From NCBI GenBank assembly GCA_002440625.1, contig DJUV01000305.1:1-6451 (forward strand): a stretch of DNA of 6,451 bases, read 5' to 3'. The position numbers and the translations under genes are program-made. Origin of the DNA: Rhodobacteraceae bacterium UBA6273. GTDB taxonomy: Bacteria > Pseudomonadota > Alphaproteobacteria > Rhodobacterales > Rhodobacteraceae. Shown piece by piece: positions 6,264 to 6,451 of the stretch. Below the pieces are notes generated by a model. That model worked only from the letters and a program-made list of their open reading frames with translations. It searched no databases and was not told where the DNA came from. Numbering within the stretch: position 1 is the stretch's first letter; each line of letters begins with the position of its first letter.

Positions 6264-6451
6264 ATGAGCGGGCCGGATGACCCACAGGTCAAGTACAAGC
6301 GCGTCCTCCTGAAAATCTCGGGCGAGGCGTTGATGGGCGATCAGGGCTACGGCCTGCATCCGCCGACGGTCAGCCGCATCGCGGCCGAAGTGAAGACCGT
6401 CCACGATCTCGGCGTCGAGATCTGCATGGTGATCGGCGGCGGCAACATCTT
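6264..6451 (+). CDS. pyrH: UMP kinase (uridylate kinase), N-terminal part
   Basis: Bacterial PyrH phosphorylates UMP to UDP with ATP in pyrimidine nucleotide synthesis. It belongs to the amino acid kinase fold, and bacterial enzymes are typically hexamers inhibited by UTP and activated by GTP. The 62 visible codons show the diagnostic start: [14 protein letters not shown] (about 12-25, the phosphate-binding KISGEAL motif), then a helix with [18 protein letters not shown] at the window edge, matching the nucleotide-binding GGGN motif. The ATG at 6264 has GGAG (6254-6257) 6 nt upstream. The rest of the gene lies beyond the right edge. In many bacteria frr follows pyrH, but that cannot be seen here. 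The gene is divergent from miaA. Confidence 0.95.
   Translation, partial: MSGPDDPQVKYKRVLLKISGEALMGDQGYGLHPPTVSRIAAEVKTVHDLGVEICMVIGGGNI

Noticed and set aside
6144..6404. 86-codon minus-strand frame ending just before miaA and in the same frame
   Set aside because: It overlaps pyrH in antisense. I considered it as an N-terminal part of MiaA cut off by a stop, but its sequence is unlike MiaA and the P-loop normally lies near the N-terminus, so nothing is missing.

Overview
The window looks like chromosomal DNA from a high-GC alphaproteobacterium, most likely a member of the Rhodobacterales. That placement rests on the recognisable style of the MiaA, PyrH, Tat-exported binding protein and AraC-type proteins, on strong G/C third-position bias, and on dense coding. 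It is a judgement by eye, with no database search behind it. I see no mobile element, tRNA, rRNA or CRISPR array.

Layout from left to right. Positions 1-5141 hold a minus-strand transporter locus that is transcribed leftward. In transcription order it contains an AraC-family regulator with an N-terminal cupin-like sensor (4260-5141), a twin-arginine-exported family-5 solute-binding protein (2450-4084), a DppB/OppB-type permease (1245-2333), and a DppC/OppC-type permease that runs off the left edge (1-1231). The ATPase genes such a system needs are not in the window and would be expected further left. Positions 5250-6125 hold miaA (tRNA dimethylallyltransferase), also on the minus strand. After a 138-bp divergent intergenic region, pyrH (UMP kinase) starts at 6264 on the plus strand and runs off the right edge. 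So the right end is housekeeping sequence and the rest is a local import module.

How the parts work together: the binding protein would capture an oligopeptide-like or other solute in the periplasm and deliver it to the two permeases. The AraC-family protein encoded just upstream is the natural candidate regulator. The gap between it and the binding-protein gene holds a sigma70-like promoter, two sets of short direct repeats placed around that promoter, and a leader hairpin. A perfect 11-bp stem-loop follows the binding-protein gene and could raise its transcript level relative to the permeases.

The points most worth a second look are: (1) miaA has no in-frame ATG, GTG or TTG upstream of its P-loop, and the region contains a duplicated 11-bp element carrying an out-of-frame ATG-AAC-TAA; (2) the DppC-type permease has about 130 extra N-terminal residues and about 65 inserted residues compared with the usual family plan; (3) the repeats around the binding-protein promoter look like an operator. 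None of these amounts to a proven new system.
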